The notes beneath the pieces were generated by a model that saw only the letters and a program-made list of their open reading frames with translations, ran no database searches and was not told the origin of the DNA. From RGIG426 sp045598065 (GTDB taxonomy: Bacteria; Bacillota; Clostridia; Oscillospirales; Acutalibacteraceae), in contig JAZLLJ010000066.1 of NCBI GenBank assembly GCA_045598065.1, positions 1-7,052 of the forward strand: a DNA stretch of 7,052 nucleotides, written 5' to 3'. Shown one piece after another: positions 5,137 through 7,052 of the stretch. A program made the position numbers and the translations under genes. The first letter of the stretch is position 1; every line of letters starts with the position of its first letter.

Positions 5137-6747
5137 ATGAAAAAACGATTACGTATTCTGTGCGTGGTCTTGTTGATGCTTTTGGGATGCTGTTTGTGGC
5201 GAGTGGTGACAATTCAGCAACAGCCTGCTTTGTCCGATGCGGCCGGGGAACAGGCGACCATCACGGTAGAAGCCGGAACCGCTCGGGGAACGATTTATGA
5301 CTGTCACTTGCGCCCGTTTTTGAATACCGAAACGGTGTATGTGGCATCGGTCGCGCCTACGAAAAAAGCCGAGCGGTGCATAAAAAAATCGTTCGACGAG
5401 GCGACGGCAAAACGGTTGTTGGAGCGATTGAAAAACAATAGACCGATTGCTGTTCGGACAGAGGAATCTATGGTGCTGGGGGAAGGCGTAACGGAACGGT
5501 TGCTTCCCGTGCGATACGGTGGGGAAAAGGTGCTGGCACCCCACGTAATCGGGTATATTGACGAGTCCGGCGGTGTGACCGGCATAGAATTCGCGTGTAA
5601 CGAGTTGTTGGAATTCTATTCCGGCGGCGTTTCCGTGACCTACGAAGCCGATGCCACCGGTACTCCGGTTGAAGGAAACGCCCCTTTAGTAAGCGATACG
5701 ACCGCACTTTGCAAAGGCGGCGTGGTGCTGACGATTGACAAAACGTTGCAAGCCATTGCGGAGGAAGCGGCAGAACAGATGACACGCGGCGCGGTGGTCA
5801 TTATGAATCCGAAAACCGGCGAAATCCAGGCAATGGCAAGCGTTCCCACGTATCAGCCGGATCACGTGGACGAGGCGCTGAATGCCGAAAATGCGCCGCT
5901 TCTCAATCGCGCACTCACGGATTACAACTGCGGTTCGGTATTTAAGATTATCACCGCCGCCGCGGCCCTGGAGGCCGGCGTTTCGCCGGATACGGAGTTT
6001 ACCTGTAACGGCGGCTATTCGTTGGGGAGCCATTTTTTTCGTTGTCACTATATCTTAGGCCACGGAATGGTCGATATGAAAGAGGCGTTCGCCAAGTCCT
6101 GCAATCCCTATTTTATCCAGTTGGCGTTGTCTGTCGGAGCGGAGAAAGTGTACGATATGGCGGTGTCATTCGGGATGGATAGGGCATGGACGTTGGCAGA
6201 GGGGCTTTCCACCGCGCGCGGTGTGTTGCCGTCGCTTCAAACGCTTTCTTCATCGGATGCGGAACTGTGTAACCTGGCGTTTGGCCAAGGAGAACTGCTT
6301 TCAACGCCCATTCACGTGGCACAGTTGGCATCCGCGATTGCCAACAACGGAGTTATCTACCGTCCGACACTGATTGCCGGAACGGTGGACGAAAACGGTG
6401 TGGTGACCAAAGCGGAGCCGTCGCCGCCGCAGTATGTGTTTTCGGAGAAAACCGCCGCGATGCTCAAGCCAATGATGGAATACACGATGGTGGAAGGTAC
6501 GGGAGCCAAAGGACAGCCGTTTCCTTATCCGGCGGCGGCAAAAACAGGTACGGCGGAAACCGGATGGGTGGAAGACGGGCAAGAGGTGGTTGAACACTGG
6601 TTCACCGGCTATTATCCTGCGGAAAATCCGCAATACGTGGTGACGGTTTTGTGTGAAAATAGCGAGGCATCCGGGGAAAGCGCCGCACCGGTATTTAAGG
6701 AAATTTGCGAAAATCTGTATTTGCAAATGCGTAAAAACGGCAGTTGA
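5137..6747 (+). CDS. Class B penicillin-binding protein (D,D-transpeptidase)
   Basis: This enzyme cross-links peptidoglycan stem peptides outside the membrane and is a beta-lactam target. The 536-residue protein has a basic start (MKKRLR) and a short hydrophobic anchor (about 7-24) containing LLGC at 15-18. An N-terminal dimerisation region (about 40-185) begins RGTIYDCHLRPF, where most relatives have RGxIxDRNG. The transpeptidase domain (about 195-530) has all three motifs: SVFK (S267 nucleophile, K270), SCN (321-323) and KTG (469-471). No PASTA domains are present, and it is shorter than most PBP2/SpoVD proteins. Assignment to PBP2, SpoVD-like or another subgroup is not possible from sequence alone. 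ATG 5137 is chosen because the basic and hydrophobic start follows it, GGGAGG sits 8 bases upstream, and an in-frame TGA at 5083 blocks longer versions. It follows mltG across the hairpin, and its stop codon lies inside the rnpB -35 box. Confidence 0.93.
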   Translation: MKKRLRILCVVLLMLLGCCLWRVVTIQQQPALSDAAGEQATITVEAGTARGTIYDCHLRPFLNTETVYVASVAPTKKAERCIKKSFDEATAKRLLERLKNNRPIAVRTEESMVLGEGVTERLLPVRYGGEKVLAPHVIGYIDESGGVTGIEFACNELLEFYSGGVSVTYEADATGTPVEGNAPLVSDTTALCKGGVVLTIDKTLQAIAEEAAEQMTRGAVVIMNPKTGEIQAMASVPTYQPDHVDEALNAENAPLLNRALTDYNCGSVFKIITAAAALEAGVSPDTEFTCNGGYSLGSHFFRCHYILGHGMVDMKEAFAKSCNPYFIQLALSVGAEKVYDMAVSFGMDRAWTLAEGLSTARGVLPSLQTLSSSDAELCNLAFGQGELLSTPIHVAQLASAIANNGVIYRPTLIAGTVDENGVVTKAEPSPPQYVFSEKTAAMLKPMMEYTMVEGTGAKGQPFPYPAAAKTGTAETGWVEDGQEVVEHWFTGYYPAENPQYVVTVLCENSEASGESAAPVFKEICENLYLQMRKNGS

Positions 6748-6772
6748 CAAACGAAAAAAATTCCGCTATACT
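6744..6772 (+). promoter_or_regulatory. Sigma-A promoter of rnpB
   Basis: A perfect -35 TTGACA (6744-6749) and a -10 TATACT (6767-6772) are 17 bases apart, predicting a start near 6779. The TGA stop of the preceding PBP gene (6745-6747) is part of the -35 box. The spacer contains a run of seven As. This strength fits a stable RNA gene. Confidence 0.93.
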
Positions 6773-6778
6773 TTCTCT

Positions 6779-7052
6779 TTGTGAGTGAGCCGGATAGTCG
6801 CGTGCCTTTCGGTATGAGGAAAGTCCGGGCATCACAGGGCAGGATAACGGCTAACGGCCGCCGAGGGTGACCTTAGGGAAAGTGCAACAGAGAGATACCG
6901 CCCACTTTGGTGGGTAAGGGTGGAAAGGCGAGGTAAGAGCTCACCGGCGCGCAGGAGACTGCGTGGCCCTGCAAACCCTATCCGATGCAACGCCGACTGA
7001 AGCGATACGTTGACCCGACGTGCTTCGACGGGCGGCTTGAGCCGTTCGGCAA
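6779..7052 (+). ncRNA. rnpB: RNase P RNA, bacterial class A (3' truncated)
   Basis: This is the catalytic RNA of RNase P, which removes 5' leaders from pre-tRNAs together with the RnpA protein. Recognisable conserved blocks occur in order: GCCGGATAGTCGCG near the 5' end (6788-6801), GAGGAAAGTCCGGGC (6816-6830), AAAGTGCAACAGAGAGATACCG (6879-6900), a CCCAC/GTGGG hairpin (6901-6914), and GGTAAGAGCTCACCG (6932-6946). GCAAACCC (6971-6978) and GGCTTGAGCC (7034-7043) follow. The layout fits ancestral type A rather than the Bacillus type B. The 5' end is placed from the promoter and may be off by a few bases. About 274 bases are visible; typical genes are 350-400, so the 3' pairing strands of P1/P2 lie outside the window. 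Confidence 0.96.

Overview
The window looks like a chromosomal housekeeping segment from a Gram-positive, low-to-mid GC bacterium, most likely Clostridia (Oscillospiraceae/Ruminococcaceae-like). This rests on four things: strong AGGAGG-type ribosome binding sites, sigma-A promoters with TTGACA/TATACT boxes, a Cys-rich ThyX of the kind I associate with clostridia, and an MltG with a very long acidic cytosolic tail. I see no mobile element, tRNA or CRISPR array.

Layout. (1) 1-207: 3' end of a + strand gene entering from the left, closed by a hairpin terminator (221-250). (2) 261-938, minus strand: a membrane protein with a cytosolic double-CxxC zinc ribbon and an outside domain of probable NTF2-like fold. 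(3) 939-1151: a divergent intergenic region with two good sigma-A promoters back to back. (4) 1152-5077, + strand, a probable operon: thyX (flavin-dependent thymidylate synthase), a thymidylate kinase overlapping it by one base, a DJ-1/PfpI family protein, and mltG (endolytic transglycosylase). (5) 5092-5136: a long terminator-like hairpin that also contains the ribosome binding site of the next gene. (6) 5137-6747: a class B penicillin-binding protein. (7) 6744-7052: promoter and most of the RNase P RNA gene rnpB, cut off by the right edge.

How they fit together. ThyX makes dTMP and the kinase makes dTDP, so the first two genes form a compact dTTP supply unit. MltG and the PBP act on peptidoglycan outside the membrane: one cuts nascent glycan strands, the other cross-links peptides. 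The DJ-1 protein has no evident link to either pathway.

Most of the window is ordinary. The best candidate for something undescribed is the mltG-pbp junction: a 15-bp stem followed by seven Ts that run straight into the pbp ATG, with the GGGAGG Shine-Dalgarno buried in the 3' arm opposite a CCTCCC. One structure could control both transcription into, and translation of, the PBP gene. Other points of note are a D-to-A change at the expected DR[Y/H] motif of the kinase, a Cys-rich ThyX tail, internal repeats in the MltG tail, a possible lipobox in the PBP, and an rnpB promoter that overlaps the PBP stop codon.
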